This document shows, piece after piece, positions 47,248 through 57,700 of a stretch of 64,000 nt of DNA (its first letter is position 1; each line of letters opens with the position of its first letter). Where the stretch lies: assembly GCF_030815485.1 (NCBI RefSeq), contig NZ_JAUSWV010000002.1, positions 2,294,001 through 2,358,000 on the forward strand, given 5' to 3'. Source of the stretch: Streptomyces rishiriensis (GTDB lineage: Bacteria; Actinomycetota; Actinomycetes; Streptomycetales; Streptomycetaceae). The position numbers and the translations under genes are program-made. The notes below the pieces were generated by a model. The model was not told where the DNA came from and ran no database searches. It was given only the letters and a program-made list of their open reading frames with translations.

Positions 47248-48360
47248 ATGGAGAACCTGCTCCGCCCCGTGATCGTGGTCGGCGGCTCGGTCGTGCTGAC
47301 AGTCCTCATCGGCTGGGCCACCGACCGCCTGCTGTGCAAGGCCGACCATCGGCATCCCGAGACCCCCCTGTGGGGTCTGCTGCGCCGTGGCCGCATCCCC
47401 TATCAGCTCGTGCTGTGCGCGGCGATGCTGAGAGGGTCCTACGACGCCGCCCAGATGCTGGAGGACCATCGGACCGGCATCGGCCAGGTCCTCACCCTGG
47501 TGCTGATCGGCTCGGCGGCCTGGCTGGTGATCAGGATCGCGGGAGCGATCGTCGAGACGTCGTATTCGCGCTACGCGCGCATGCAGCACGATCCGGCCCG
47601 GGTCCGGCGGGTACGGACCCAGGTGTCGCTGATCATGCGGGTGGTGGCGGCCGTCGTCGGCGTGGTCGCGGCGGCCTCGATGCTGCTGACGTTCCCGCCG
47701 ATGCGCGCGGCGGGCGCCTCCCTGCTGGCCTCGGCCGGGATCCTCGGCATCGTCGCCGGTGTGGCCGCCCAGTCCACGCTGAGCAACATGTTCGCCGGCC
47801 TCCAGATCGCCTTCGGCGACATGGTGCGCATCGGCGACACGGTCGTGGTGGACGGTGAGTGGGGCACCGTCGAGGAGATCACCCTGACGTTCCTGACCGT
47901 GCGCACCTGGGACGAGCGCCGGATCACCATGCCGGTCTCGTACTTCACCTCGAAGCCCTTCGAGAACTGGTCGCGCGGCACCCCGCAGATGACGGGCATC
48001 GTCTACTGGCACGTCGACCACAACGCGCCGGTGGAGCTCATGCGCGAGAAGCTGCGCGACATCCTGCGCGAGTGCCCGGCCTGGGACGGCCGCGCCTACG
48101 GGCTCGACGTCACCGACACCACTCCCAACACCATGCAGGTGCGGGCCCTGGTCACGGCGAAGGACGCCGACGACATCTGGACGGTGCGGGTCAGGGTCCG
48201 CGAGGAGATGATCCGCTGGCTGTCGCGGGAGCACCCCTACGCGCTCCCGCGGGTCAACACGGCGGACGCGGCGCTGGCCCCGGGCCGCCTGCCCGGCCAG
48301 TCGCCCTCCCCCGACGGTGCGCCCCGTCGCGTCCACGAGCCTCCGCGGGCCGGCCGCTGA
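47248..48360 (+). CDS. MscS-family mechanosensitive ion channel
   Basis: The 370-residue protein has four predicted membrane helices. The last, ASLLASAGILGIVAGVAAQ, is the Gly/Ala-rich pore helix TM3 of MscS, followed by LSNMFAGLQIAFGDMVRIGD and the beta domain (VDGEWGTVEEI, TWDERRITMPVSYF). It would open on hypo-osmotic shock. The tail after residue 330 is disordered. The gene converges tightly on the SDR gene (3-nt gap). Confidence 0.9.
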   Translation: MENLLRPVIVVGGSVVLTVLIGWATDRLLCKADHRHPETPLWGLLRRGRIPYQLVLCAAMLRGSYDAAQMLEDHRTGIGQVLTLVLIGSAAWLVIRIAGAIVETSYSRYARMQHDPARVRRVRTQVSLIMRVVAAVVGVVAAASMLLTFPPMRAAGASLLASAGILGIVAGVAAQSTLSNMFAGLQIAFGDMVRIGDTVVVDGEWGTVEEITLTFLTVRTWDERRITMPVSYFTSKPFENWSRGTPQMTGIVYWHVDHNAPVELMREKLRDILRECPAWDGRAYGLDVTDTTPNTMQVRALVTAKDADDIWTVRVRVREEMIRWLSREHPYALPRVNTADAALAPGRLPGQSPSPDGAPRRVHEPPRAGR

Positions 48361-48363
48361 CCC

Positions 48364-49104
48364 TCAGTTCCCGCGCTCCGCACCCCCGTTGACCTGGACG
48401 ACCTGCGAAGTGACGTGACCGGCGCCCGGGGAGGCCAGCCAGTGCAGCGTGGCGGCGATGTCCCCGGGCGTCCCGGCGCGCCCGGTGAAGGTCTCGCCGA
48501 TGAGCCGCTCGCGCCGCGCCGGGTCGATCGCGTCCCCGAAGAAGCCGGTGTCCTCGACATACCCCGGGGCGACGACGTTCGCGGTGACGCCCCGGGGCCC
48601 CAGCTCCCGGGCGAGATCACGGGCGTACGGGTGCAGCGCGGCCTTGGCGCCACCGTACGCCCCGCTGCCCGACCCCCGGTAGGCGGCGATCGAGCTGACG
48701 AACAGCACCCGCCCGCCCGGCGAGGCGAGCCGGTCCTTCAGGGCCTCCGTGAGCAGGGCGGCGCTCAGCGTGTTGGTACGGAAGTTGACGGTCCAGTGGT
48801 GGGCGACCCGGTCCAGCGGATCAGCGCTCTCGCTCGGCGGCTCCAGCTGCCCGGCGCCCCCGGCGCTGTGGATCAGCACATCCACGGTCCCCAACTCCGC
48901 CGCCACGAACCGGGCGACCCCCCGCACCTGCTCGGGCTCGCCGAGATCCGCGGCGTAGGTGAGCGCACCGGCCACCCCGGCGTTCTCCAGCACCTCCGCC
49001 CGCCGCCCGAGCAGCAGCACCCGATCTCCGTCCGCGGCGAAGACCCGCGCCGCGGCGAGCCCGATTCCTGTTCCGCCTCCGCTGATCACCACATTGCGCG
49101 CCAT
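48364..49104 (-). CDS. Short-chain dehydrogenase/reductase
   Basis: The 246-residue classical SDR has the dinucleotide loop SGGGTGIGLAAA near residue 8, the structural HSAGG, catalytic Ser in VSSIAAYRG and the YxxxK motif in AYGGAKAAL. After that comes VNVVAPGYVEDT-like NVVAPGYVEDTGF. The RRAEV segment after beta-2 suggests NADP preference. Substrate unknown. Confidence 0.92.
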   Translation of the reverse strand: MARNVVISGGGTGIGLAAARVFAADGDRVLLLGRRAEVLENAGVAGALTYAADLGEPEQVRGVARFVAAELGTVDVLIHSAGGAGQLEPPSESADPLDRVAHHWTVNFRTNTLSAALLTEALKDRLASPGGRVLFVSSIAAYRGSGSGAYGGAKAALHPYARDLARELGPRGVTANVVAPGYVEDTGFFGDAIDPARRERLIGETFTGRAGTPGDIAATLHWLASPGAGHVTSQVVQVNGGAERGN

Positions 49105-49195
49105 GGCACGAGCGTAACCAGGAGTACCGACAGGGGAATGGCGGTTTACGCGACCGCCATCGAACCGGGCAGCCTCGGGAGGGGGACCGGTCGCC

Positions 49196-50782
49196 TCACT
49201 TGAGGCTGCGCACGTCCAGATGGCGCAGCACGCGGTCCACGATCTCCGGATCGGCGCCCGGCTCGCTGCGGGCCGCGACCACCTCGTGCCGGGCCGCGCT
49301 CAGCATCTCCCCCTGGATCCGCCGCACCCGCTTCAGCCTGCGCACCCGCTGGTCGTGCCCCTCCCGCCGTTCGTCCTCCCCGACGTCCGGGCTGATCCGC
49401 AAGCCGATGTCGAAGGCCCGCCGCAGCATCTGCTCGGACAGCTCCTCCGGCAGGTCCTCCTCGGCCTCGATCTCCCGCAGCCGCCGCTTCGCCGCCTTCG
49501 CGGCCCGCACCGCGAGTTCCTTCTCGAACTCCTTCTCCCGGTCGGTGTCCGACTGCACGTCGAGGCGCTTCACCAGCCACGGCAGCGTCAGTCCCTGAAG
49601 GACCAGCGTCGCCATGATCACACCGAACGCGATGAAGATGATCTCGTCCCGGTCGGGGAAGGGCCCGCCGTCGTCGGTCTTCAGCGGCACGGCCAGTGCC
49701 AGCGCCACCGAGGCCACCCCGCGCATCCCGGACCACCACATGACGAGGGTCTCCCGCCAGTTCGTCGGAATGTCCTCGAGGTGGTCCTGCCTGGCGTGCA
49801 GCCGCTGGGTCAGCCAGGTCGCCGGCAGCAGCCACAGCAGCCGTACGAGGACGACCACGACCACGATCACCGCGGCCCAGCCCAGCATCTCGCCCCACCG
49901 CCCGGACGCCGTCCGGATCGCGTTGTGCAGTTCCAGGCCGATCAGCCCGAACGCGACGCCCGTGACGAGGGTGTCGACGATGTCCCAGAAGGTGTGGCCG
50001 GCCAGCCGGGTCAGCACGTCGTCGGGGTCGGTGGCGTACTCGGCGAGGAACAGGGCGGTGGTCAGGACGGCGAGCACCCCGGACCCGTGGAACTCCTCCG
50101 CCAGCACGTACGAGGCGTACGGCACCAGGAGCGTCAGCCCGATCTGCAGCGTCGTGTCCCCGAGGACGTCCAGCAGCCTGTTCGCCCCCCAGCCGAGCGC
50201 GACGCCCACCGCGACCGCCACCACCGCGGACAGGACCAGGTCGAGACCGGCCTGCCACGGCGAGAACGAACCGCTCACGGCCGCGGCGATCGCGACGTGG
50301 TAGAGCACGATGGCCGTCACGTCGTTGAACAGCCCCTCGCCCTCCAGGATGGAGACCAGCCGGCGGGGTAGCCCGAGCTGTCCGGCCACGGCGGTGGCGG
50401 CCACCGGGTCGGGCGGCGCCACCAGCGCGCCCAGGGCCACGGCCGCGGCGATCGGCAGCCCCGGCACGATCGTGTGGGCCACGGCCGCCACGCACACCGT
50501 CGTGACGAACACCAGCGCCACGGCCAGCAGGAAGATCGGCCGCACGTTGGCCGCGAACTGCCGCCACGAGGTCCGCCGCACGGCCGCGTACAGAAGGGGC
50601 GGCAGCAGGAGGGGCAGGATCAGGTCCGGCGGGATGTCCACGTTGGGCACGAAGTCGAGCACCGCGAGGACGATCCCGAGCAGGGTCATGAGCACCGGCG
50701 CCGGCAACCCGAACCGGTCCCCGACCGGAACGCTCACCACGGCCCCGAGCAAGAGGACGAACAACAGGGCCAGCTGGTCCAC
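49196..50782 (-). CDS. CPA1-family Na+/H+ antiporter
   Basis: The 528-residue protein has 11-12 helices of the sodium/proton exchanger family, with ALGALVAPPDPVAATAV carrying the ion-binding Asp, LFNDVTAIVLYHVA with the conserved Asn-Asp, and GMRGVASVALALAVPL. A charged cytoplasmic tail of about 110 residues (AKRRLREIEAEEDLPEE) follows. It likely exports Na+ or K+ for pH balance. Confidence 0.92.
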   Translation of the reverse strand: MDQLALLFVLLLGAVVSVPVGDRFGLPAPVLMTLLGIVLAVLDFVPNVDIPPDLILPLLLPPLLYAAVRRTSWRQFAANVRPIFLLAVALVFVTTVCVAAVAHTIVPGLPIAAAVALGALVAPPDPVAATAVAGQLGLPRRLVSILEGEGLFNDVTAIVLYHVAIAAAVSGSFSPWQAGLDLVLSAVVAVAVGVALGWGANRLLDVLGDTTLQIGLTLLVPYASYVLAEEFHGSGVLAVLTTALFLAEYATDPDDVLTRLAGHTFWDIVDTLVTGVAFGLIGLELHNAIRTASGRWGEMLGWAAVIVVVVVLVRLLWLLPATWLTQRLHARQDHLEDIPTNWRETLVMWWSGMRGVASVALALAVPLKTDDGGPFPDRDEIIFIAFGVIMATLVLQGLTLPWLVKRLDVQSDTDREKEFEKELAVRAAKAAKRRLREIEAEEDLPEELSEQMLRRAFDIGLRISPDVGEDERREGHDQRVRRLKRVRRIQGEMLSAARHEVVAARSEPGADPEIVDRVLRHLDVRSLK

Positions 50783-50848
50783 GGTCAGCGCTCCGGGTCT
50801 AGACGATCAAGAACATCCAGACCTCCAGCGTCGCACGACCACCGTCCG

Positions 50849-51331
50849 CTACAGAGAACGCCGCATGGACCGGTGCGGAATCCCCGCCTCCATGTCCTCC
50901 GGCCCGTACGCCGCGTACCCCAGCCGCTCGTAGAAACCCAGTGCCTGCGTCTGTGCGTGCAGGTCCACGGCCGCGAGCCCCCGCGCGCGTGCCGCCGCCT
51001 CGATGGCCCGCACCAGCGCGATCCCGACCCCCAGCCCGCGTGCCTCGCGGGTCACGGCGAGCCGTCCCAGCGAGCCCACCGACGGATCGCCGCCGGTCCT
51101 GGCGGCGGCCGCCTCGCCGTACAGCAGCCGCCCGGTGCCGAGCGGCAGCCCGTCCTCCCGGACCGCCAGCACATGGACGGCGCCGGCGTCGAGCTCGTCG
51201 TACTCCAGGTCCTCGGGCACGCCCTGCTCGCCGACGAAGACCTCCTTGCGCACCGCGAAGCACGCCTCACGGTCGGCGGGGTCCTCGGCGACCCGCACCG
51301 CGTACGGGGAGTCGTCGGCGGCCCTGCTCAT
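50849..51331 (-). CDS. GNAT-family N-acetyltransferase
   Basis: The 160-residue protein begins [21 protein letters not shown] and carries the acetyl-CoA site [15 protein letters not shown] and the C-terminal [19 protein letters not shown] 51331 overlaps the rluD-type stop by 4 nt, so the two are co-translated. The acceptor is unknown; an ElaA-like small-molecule transferase is plausible. Confidence 0.9.
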   Translation of the reverse strand: MSRAADDSPYAVRVAEDPADREACFAVRKEVFVGEQGVPEDLEYDELDAGAVHVLAVREDGLPLGTGRLLYGEAAAARTGGDPSVGSLGRLAVTREARGLGVGIALVRAIEAAARARGLAAVDLHAQTQALGFYERLGYAAYGPEDMEAGIPHRSMRRSL

Positions 51332-52272
51332 CCGTAGGTCTCCACGCGGACCTGCTCCAGGGCCCTTTCCAGGTCCTCGGGGTAGTCGCTGGCGAACTCC
51401 GCCCACTGCCCGTCACCGGGGTGCTCGAAGCCCAGCCGCACGGCGTGCAGCCACTGCCGCGTCAGGCCCAGCCGCTTGGAGAGCGTGGGGTCGGCTCCGT
51501 ACGTCAGGTCGCCGACGCAGGGGTGGCGGTGGGCGGCCATGTGGACGCGGATCTGGTGCGTACGTCCCGTCTCCAGCTTCACGTCCAGCAGGGAGGCCGC
51601 ACGGAAGGCCTCGATCAGGTCGTAGTGCGTGACGGACGGCTTGCCCTCGGCCGTGACCGCCCACTTGTAGTCGTGGTGCGGGTGCCGGCCGATGGGCGCG
51701 TCGATCGTGCCGCTGGTCGGGTCGGGGTGGCCCTGGACGAGCGTGTGGTAGCGCTTGTCGACCGTGCGCTCCTTGAACTGGCGCTTCAGCGACGTGTACG
51801 CCCGCTCCGACTTGGCGACCACCATGAGGCCCGAGGTGCCGACGTCGAGGCGGTGCACGATGCCCTGGCGCTCGGCGGCACCGGAGGTGGAGATGCGGTA
51901 CCCGGCGGCGGCGAGCCCGCCGATGACGGTCGTTCCGCTCCAGCCGGGCGAGGGGTGCGCGGCCACGCCGACCGGCTTGACGATCACGACCACGTCGTCG
52001 TCGTCGTGCACGATCTCCATGCCCTCGACCGGCTCGGCGACGATCTGCACCGGCGCCGGCGCCGGCGGCATCTCGACCTCCAGCCAGGCCCCGCCGATCA
52101 CCCGCTCCGACTTGCCGACCACCGAGCCGTCGACCGTGACCTTCCCCGCCGCAGCCAGCTCGGCGGCCTTCGTACGGGAGAAGCCGAACATGCGGGAGAT
52201 GGCGGCGTCTACGCGCTCGCCCTCCAGGCCGTCCGGCACGGGCAGGGTACGGGTCTCGGGAATCGTGCTCAC
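51328..52272 (-). CDS. rluD: 23S rRNA pseudouridine synthase, RluD type
   Basis: RluA/RluD enzymes isomerise uridines in 23S rRNA. The 314 residues have an S4-like domain ([26 protein letters not shown]), the catalytic Asp in [18 protein letters not shown], and [18 protein letters not shown] 52272 has no strong ribosome binding site but matches the family N-terminus. It follows lspA by 62 nt, the usual lspA-rluD pairing. Confidence 0.93.
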   Translation of the reverse strand: MSTIPETRTLPVPDGLEGERVDAAISRMFGFSRTKAAELAAAGKVTVDGSVVGKSERVIGGAWLEVEMPPAPAPVQIVAEPVEGMEIVHDDDDVVVIVKPVGVAAHPSPGWSGTTVIGGLAAAGYRISTSGAAERQGIVHRLDVGTSGLMVVAKSERAYTSLKRQFKERTVDKRYHTLVQGHPDPTSGTIDAPIGRHPHHDYKWAVTAEGKPSVTHYDLIEAFRAASLLDVKLETGRTHQIRVHMAAHRHPCVGDLTYGADPTLSKRLGLTRQWLHAVRLGFEHPGDGQWAEFASDYPEDLERALEQVRVETYG

Positions 52273-52334
52273 CCGTCGAGTATGCCGGACGGCTCGGGTA
52301 CCGCCGTACGGCCCTGTGGACAACCGCCTGGCGG

Positions 52335-52931
52335 TCAGTCCTTGTGGACGGTCCCGTCCGGGTCCAGGCCCTTGAAGGACAGCAGCACGATCAGGATGCC
52401 GCCGCAGACGATCGCCGAGTCGGCGAGGTTGAAGACGGCGAAGTGCTTCGGCGCGATGAAGTCCACGACCGCGCCCTCGAAAACGCCCGGCGCGCGGAAG
52501 ATCCGGTCGGTGAGGTTGCCCAGCGCGCCGCCCAGCAGCAGGCCCAGGGCGATCGCCCAGGGCAGGCTGTAGAGCTTGCGGGCGAGCCGGGCGATCACCA
52601 CGATCACGGCAGCCGCGATCACCGTGAAGATGATGGTGAAGGCCTCGCCGAAGCCGAAGGCCGCGCCCGCGTTGCGGATGGCCTCGAACCGCAGCCAGTC
52701 CCCGACGATCTCGATCGGCGCGTGATGCTCCAGCTTGGCGACCACGATCATCTTGCTCACCAGGTCGATCACGTACGCCACCGTGGCGACGGTGAAGAGC
52801 ACGGCGATCCGGCGCTTGCCCCTGGGCCGCGCCTCGGTGCTCTCCTGGCCGCCCGGGCCGGACGACTGCTCCGGCTCGGATCCCGTCTCTGGGGTGTCCG
52901 GCGTACCGATGACGCGCTCCGCCTCTGCCAC
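52335..52931 (-). CDS. lspA: Lipoprotein signal peptidase II
   Basis: LspA removes signal peptides from lipidated prolipoproteins after Lgt acts. The 198 residues have a 38-residue polar N-terminal extension, four membrane helices and the catalytic Asp pair in [13 protein letters not shown] and [12 protein letters not shown] 52931 is the start. Confidence 0.96.
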   Translation of the reverse strand: MAEAERVIGTPDTPETGSEPEQSSGPGGQESTEARPRGKRRIAVLFTVATVAYVIDLVSKMIVVAKLEHHAPIEIVGDWLRFEAIRNAGAAFGFGEAFTIIFTVIAAAVIVVIARLARKLYSLPWAIALGLLLGGALGNLTDRIFRAPGVFEGAVVDFIAPKHFAVFNLADSAIVCGGILIVLLSFKGLDPDGTVHKD

Positions 52932-52998
52932 GTGAGTCCCTCAACCTAGGTACCTGACTGAGGACGAGGGTACGGCACACCCCCCGGCAGCCAGGTGA

Positions 52999-54117
52999 TC
53001 AGTACCGGCGCTCCTGCTTCTGCTTGCACTCGACGCACAGCGTGGCCCTCGGGAAGGCCTGCATCCGGGCCTTGCCGATGGCCTGGCCGCAGTTCTCGCA
53101 CAGGCCGTAGGTGCCGGCGTCCAGCCGCTCCAGGGCGTGCTCCGTCTGGACGAGCATCTCGCGCGCGTTGGCGGCCAGCGCCAGCTCGTGTTCTCGCGTG
53201 ATGTTCTTGGTCCCGGTGTCCGCCTGGTCGTCGCCGGCGCCGTCGCCGGAGTCCCGCATCAGCCCCGTCAGGGCCGCCTCGGACGCGGCCAGCTCCGCCC
53301 GCAGCCGCGCCTGCTCGGACTGGAGCTCCGCACGGGCCTCCTCGGCCTCCTGTGCCGTCCACGGCTCCTCGCCGGGCCGCACCGCGAGTTCGCCGGGCTC
53401 CAGCGCCGCGAGGCGCGCCTTGGGGACGGCGGTCTTCGCCGCCGTGGCCGTACCCGGAGTCTTCTTCGCAACCACAGTCGTGGCTCCCGTCTGCTCCGCG
53501 GCCGAGGCCGCGCCCACCTTCTTGGCCGTGCTCTTCCTGCCCGCGCTCGTCCCGGTCACGCCTTCGGCGTCGACGATCTTCTCGACCGCCGCCTTCTCGG
53601 CGGTGACCTTCGTGTCGGTGACCTTCTCGGCGGTGACCTTCTTGCCGGCCGCCTTCTTGGCGGCCGTGGTCTCCCCGGCAGCCGCCTTCTTGGCCGCGCC
53701 CTTCTCGGCACCCGTCTTCTTGACGGCCGCCCCGGTGCCGGCTGTCCCCGTGGCGTCCTCCGCCTCGGCGCTCTCCACCGCACCCTTCTTCGCGGCGCTC
53801 TTCCTGGCGGCGCTCTTCTTCGCTGCGGACGCCTTCCTGGCCGGCGCCTCCCTCTCGACCGGCCCGGCCGCCTCGGCCTTCGCCGCTTCCTCCTCCGCGG
53901 GTCTTCGGGCCACCGCCTTCTTGGCCACCGTCTTCTTGACGGCCGCCTTCTTGGCAGCCGCCTTCTTCGGCGCCTCTGCCGCAGCGGACCGCACCGTCTT
54001 CACGGCCACGTCCCCGGCCACGTCCCCGGCCGCGCCGCCGGAGGCGCCGGAAGCACCGGAGGCACGCGTGGAGCTGCCGGACGACGACTGCTGTACGGCG
54101 GTCTTTTTCGCCACCAT
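52999..54117 (-). CDS. TraR/DksA zinc-finger protein with histone H1-like Lys/Ala-rich arm
   Basis: The C-terminal 110 residues are a DksA/TraR-type domain: a coiled coil (AEEARAELQSEQARLRAELA, NITREHELALAANAREML) and a four-Cys zinc finger CENCGQAIGKARMQ...CVECK. Residues about 30-240 are a long disordered arm of AAKKA, KKTVAKK and KKAAAGE repeats like linker-histone tails. DksA proteins bind RNA polymerase; the arm suggests DNA or nucleoid binding. ATG 54117 has AAGGGG 8 nt upstream. Length (372) is more than twice that of ordinary DksA. Confidence 0.88.
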   Translation of the reverse strand: MVAKKTAVQQSSSGSSTRASGASGASGGAAGDVAGDVAVKTVRSAAAEAPKKAAAKKAAVKKTVAKKAVARRPAEEEAAKAEAAGPVEREAPARKASAAKKSAARKSAAKKGAVESAEAEDATGTAGTGAAVKKTGAEKGAAKKAAAGETTAAKKAAGKKVTAEKVTDTKVTAEKAAVEKIVDAEGVTGTSAGRKSTAKKVGAASAAEQTGATTVVAKKTPGTATAAKTAVPKARLAALEPGELAVRPGEEPWTAQEAEEARAELQSEQARLRAELAASEAALTGLMRDSGDGAGDDQADTGTKNITREHELALAANAREMLVQTEHALERLDAGTYGLCENCGQAIGKARMQAFPRATLCVECKQKQERRY

Positions 54118-54413
54118 GGCCGCAGCCCCTTCACATATTGTGATCTTGCACGCGAATCGTGCTGGGACGATAAATCGACTTGAGGCCCGCGGCAACGGGG
54201 CGCACCGCCCGATTCGCCCGCCTCGCGCATGCCGCTCGGCGAGCCTGCATCCGTTGTGCCCAGCTCCCCGCCGGGTAATCCGCCGGGCCGACCATCCCGA
54301 AATCTGAACGCCCACACCATCACACATAGCCACCATTCGGGTCATGTCGGACCGAGCCCTCCACCGGGGCCCGCGGCGCCGAAAACCCGTCGGCCGCTGT
54401 CGTCGGGGAGCCG
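54118..54413. other. Divergent intergenic region between the DksA-like gene and the ileS leader
   Basis: The 296 bp hold no gene that I can support. Near the DksA-like start is an AT-rich patch (CACAATATGTG on the minus strand) that may be part of its promoter. The rest is ordinary GC-rich sequence. Confidence 0.5.
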
Positions 54414-54729
54414 TACACTGGGCGGAGCGAAAAGCGTGGATGGGGACGAGTAGCGGCGTACGCAGCCCAGAGCGACCCGGGGACGGTGGAAGCCCGGGGG
54501 CGAGCGCGACGTGAAGATCACCCCGGAGCCGCCGGAGGAAAGCCGCCGCCGACAGGCGAGGGTCAGTAGAACCGGCATCGCGACCCCAATGAGGGGGCTC
54601 ACCGGCGCGTAGAGGGCGCCGGAGGGCCAAGGAGGGTGGTACCGCGGGAGCGCGCCGCACACGGCGTAGACAGACAAGTCGGCTCTCGTCCCTCCGACGG
54701 AAGGCAGTATGTCCGCCGGAGGAAGCTCG
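54414..54729 (+). promoter_or_regulatory. Translational T-box leader of ileS
   Basis: TACACT at 54414-54419 could be the -10 element. The leader carries a probable specifier AUC (54517-54519, Ile) in GTGAAGATCACC. The invariant T-box GGAGGGTGGTACCGCGG is at 54631-54647. Its 5' GGAGGG can pair with CCCTCC 54690-54695 (antisequestrator). Alternatively CCTCCGACGG 54691-54700 pairs with CCGCCGGAGG 54713-54722, hiding the ribosome binding site. Uncharged tRNA-Ile would stabilise the first form and allow translation, as known for actinobacterial T-boxes. Confidence 0.92.
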
Positions 54730-57700
54730 TTGAACACGCAGCCGCAGTACCGCCAGGTACCCGCCCAGGTCGACCTGCCCGCGCTCGAGCACGCGGTGCT
54801 CGACTTCTGGCGCGAGCAGAAGATCTTCGCCAAGAGCCTGGAGCAGTCCGAGGGCCGCCCCGAGTGGGTGTTCTACGAGGGGCCGCCCACCGCCAACGGC
54901 ATGCCGGGCGCCCACCACATCGAGGCCCGCGTCTTCAAGGACGTCTTCCCCCGTTTCCGCACCATGCGCGGCTACCACGTGGCCCGCAAGGCCGGCTGGG
55001 ACTGCCACGGCCTCCCGGTGGAGCTCGCGGTCGAGAAGGAGCTCGGCTTCTCCGGCAAGCAGGACATCGAGGCGTACGGCATCGCCGCGTTCAACGACAA
55101 GTGCCGCGAGTCCGTGCTCCGCCACACCGACGCGTTCTCCGAGCTGACGACCCGCATGGGCTACTGGGTCGACCTCGACGACGCCTACGTCACGATGGAC
55201 CCCGAGTACATCGAGTCGGTCTGGTGGTCGCTGAAGGAGATCTTCAACAAGGGTCTGCTGGTCCAGGACCACCGCGTCGCCCCCTGGTGCCCCCGGTGCG
55301 GCACGGGTCTGTCGGACCACGAGCTGGCCCAGGGCTACGAGACGGTCGTCGACCCGTCCGTGTACGTCCGTTTCCCGCTCACCTCCGGTCCGCTGGCCGG
55401 CGAAGCCGCCCTCCTGGTCTGGACGACGACCCCCTGGACACTGGTCTCCAACACGGCCGTGGCCGCGCACCCCGAGGTCCCCTACGTCGTGGCGACGAAC
55501 GGCGAGGAGAAGCTCGTCGTCGCCGAGCCGCTGGTCGCCAAGGCGCTCGGCGAGGGCTGGGAGACCACCGGCCAGACCTTCACCGGCGCCGAAATGGAGC
55601 GCTGGACCTATCAACGTCCGTTCGAGCTGGTGGAGTTCCCGGAGCCGGCCCACTACGTGGTGAACGCCGAGTACGTCACCACCGAGGACGGCACCGGGCT
55701 GGTCCACCAGTCCCCCGCCTTCGGTGAGGACGACCTCAAGGTCTGCCGTTCCTACGGCCTGCCCGTGGTCAACCCGGTCCGCCCGGACGGCACCTTCGAG
55801 GAGTCCGTCCCGATGGTCGGCGGCGTCTTCTTCAAGAAGGCGGACGAAAAGCTCACCGAGGACCTCCAGCGGCGCGGCCTCCTCTTCCGGCACATCCCGT
55901 ACGAGCACAGCTACCCGCACTGCTGGCGCTGCCACACCGCGCTCCTCTACTACGCGCAGCCGTCCTGGTACATCCGCACCACCGCCGTCAAGGACCGCCT
56001 CCTCCAGGAGAACGAGAAGACCAACTGGTTCCCGGACACGGTCAAGCACGGCCGGTACGGCGACTGGCTCGACAACAACATCGACTGGGCGCTCTCCCGC
56101 AACCGCTACTGGGGCACCCCGCTGCCGATCTGGCGCTGCGAGGAGGACCACCTCACCGTCGCCGGCTCGCGCGCGGAGCTCACCGAGCTCACCGGCACCG
56201 ACCAGTCCGAGCTGGACCCGCACCGCCCGTACATCGACGCGGTCACCTTCGCCTGCCCCCACGACGGCTGCGGACGGACGGCCACGCGCGTGCCGGAGGT
56301 CATCGACGCCTGGTACGACTCGGGTTCGATGCCGTTCGCGCAGTGGGGCTACCCGTACAAGAACAAGGACCTCTTCGAGTCCCGTTACCCGGCGCAGTTC
56401 ATCAGCGAGGCCATCGACCAGACCCGCGGCTGGTTCTACACGCTGATGGCCATCGGCACGCTGGTCTTCGACAAGTCCTCGTACGAGAACGTCGTCTGCC
56501 TGGGCCACATCCTCGCCGAGGACGGCCGCAAGATGTCCAAGCACCTGGGCAACATCCTGCAGCCGATCCCGCTGATGGACCAGCACGGCGCCGACGCGGT
56601 CCGCTGGTTCATGGCGGCCGGCGGCTCCCCGTGGGCGGCCCGCCGCGTGGGCCACAACACCATCCAGGAGGTCGTCCGCAAGACGCTCCTGACGTACTGG
56701 AACACGGTCGCCTTCCAGGCCCTGTACGCCCGTACGTCCGGCTGGGCGCCGAGCGGGGCCGACCCGGCCCCGGCCGACCGTCCGGTCCTGGACCGCTGGC
56801 TGCTCTCCGAACTGCACGCGCTCACCGACCAGGTGACGCAGGCTCTGGAGGCGTACGACACCCAGCGCGCCGGCAAGCTGCTCTCCGCGTTCGTCGACGA
56901 CCTGTCCAACTGGTACGTGCGCCGCTCGCGCCGCCGCTTCTGGCAGGGCGACAAGGCCGCGCTGCGCACCCTGCACGAGGTCGTCGAGACGGTCACCAAG
57001 CTGATGGCCCCCCTGACGCCGTTCATCACCGAGCGGGTCTGGCAGGACCTCGTCGTGCCGGTCACCCCGGGCGCCCCGGACTCCGTCCACCTGGCGGCCT
57101 GGCCGGAGGCCGACCTCTCCGCGATCGACCCCGAGCTGTCGAAGCAGATGGTCCTCGTCCGCCGCCTGGTGGAGCTGGGCCGCGCCACGCGCGCGGAGTC
57201 GGGCGTGAAGACCCGCCAGCCCCTCAAGCGCGCCCTGATCGCAGCGAGCGGCTTCGGCGCCCTCGACCGCGAGCTGCACGGACAGATCACGGAGGAGCTC
57301 AACGTCGAGTCGCTGGCGTCCCTCTCCGAGGTCGGCGGCAGCCTGGTCGACACCACCGCCAAGGCCAACTTCCGCGCTCTCGGCAAGCGGTTCGGCAAGC
57401 GCGTCCAGGATGTCGCCAAGGCCGTCGCGAACGCCGACGCGGCCGCGCTCTCCCTCGCCCTGCGCGAGGGCGCGGCCTCGGTGGAGGTCGACGGCGAGAC
57501 GATCACCCTGGCCCCCGACGAGGTCATCATCACGGAGACCCCGCGCGAGGGCTGGTCGGTCGCCTCCGACTCCGGCGCGACGGTCGCCCTCGACCTGGAG
57601 ATCACCGAGGAGCTGCGCCGTGCGGGCCTGGCCCGGGACGCGATCCGGCTGATCCAGGAGGCCCGCAAGAACAGCGGCCTCGACGTCGCCGACCGCATCG

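Noticed and set aside
54709..54711. ATG 54709 as the ileS start
   Set aside because: It lies in the loop of the sequestrator hairpin and has no usable ribosome binding site, whereas TTG 54730 follows GGAGG by 7 nt.
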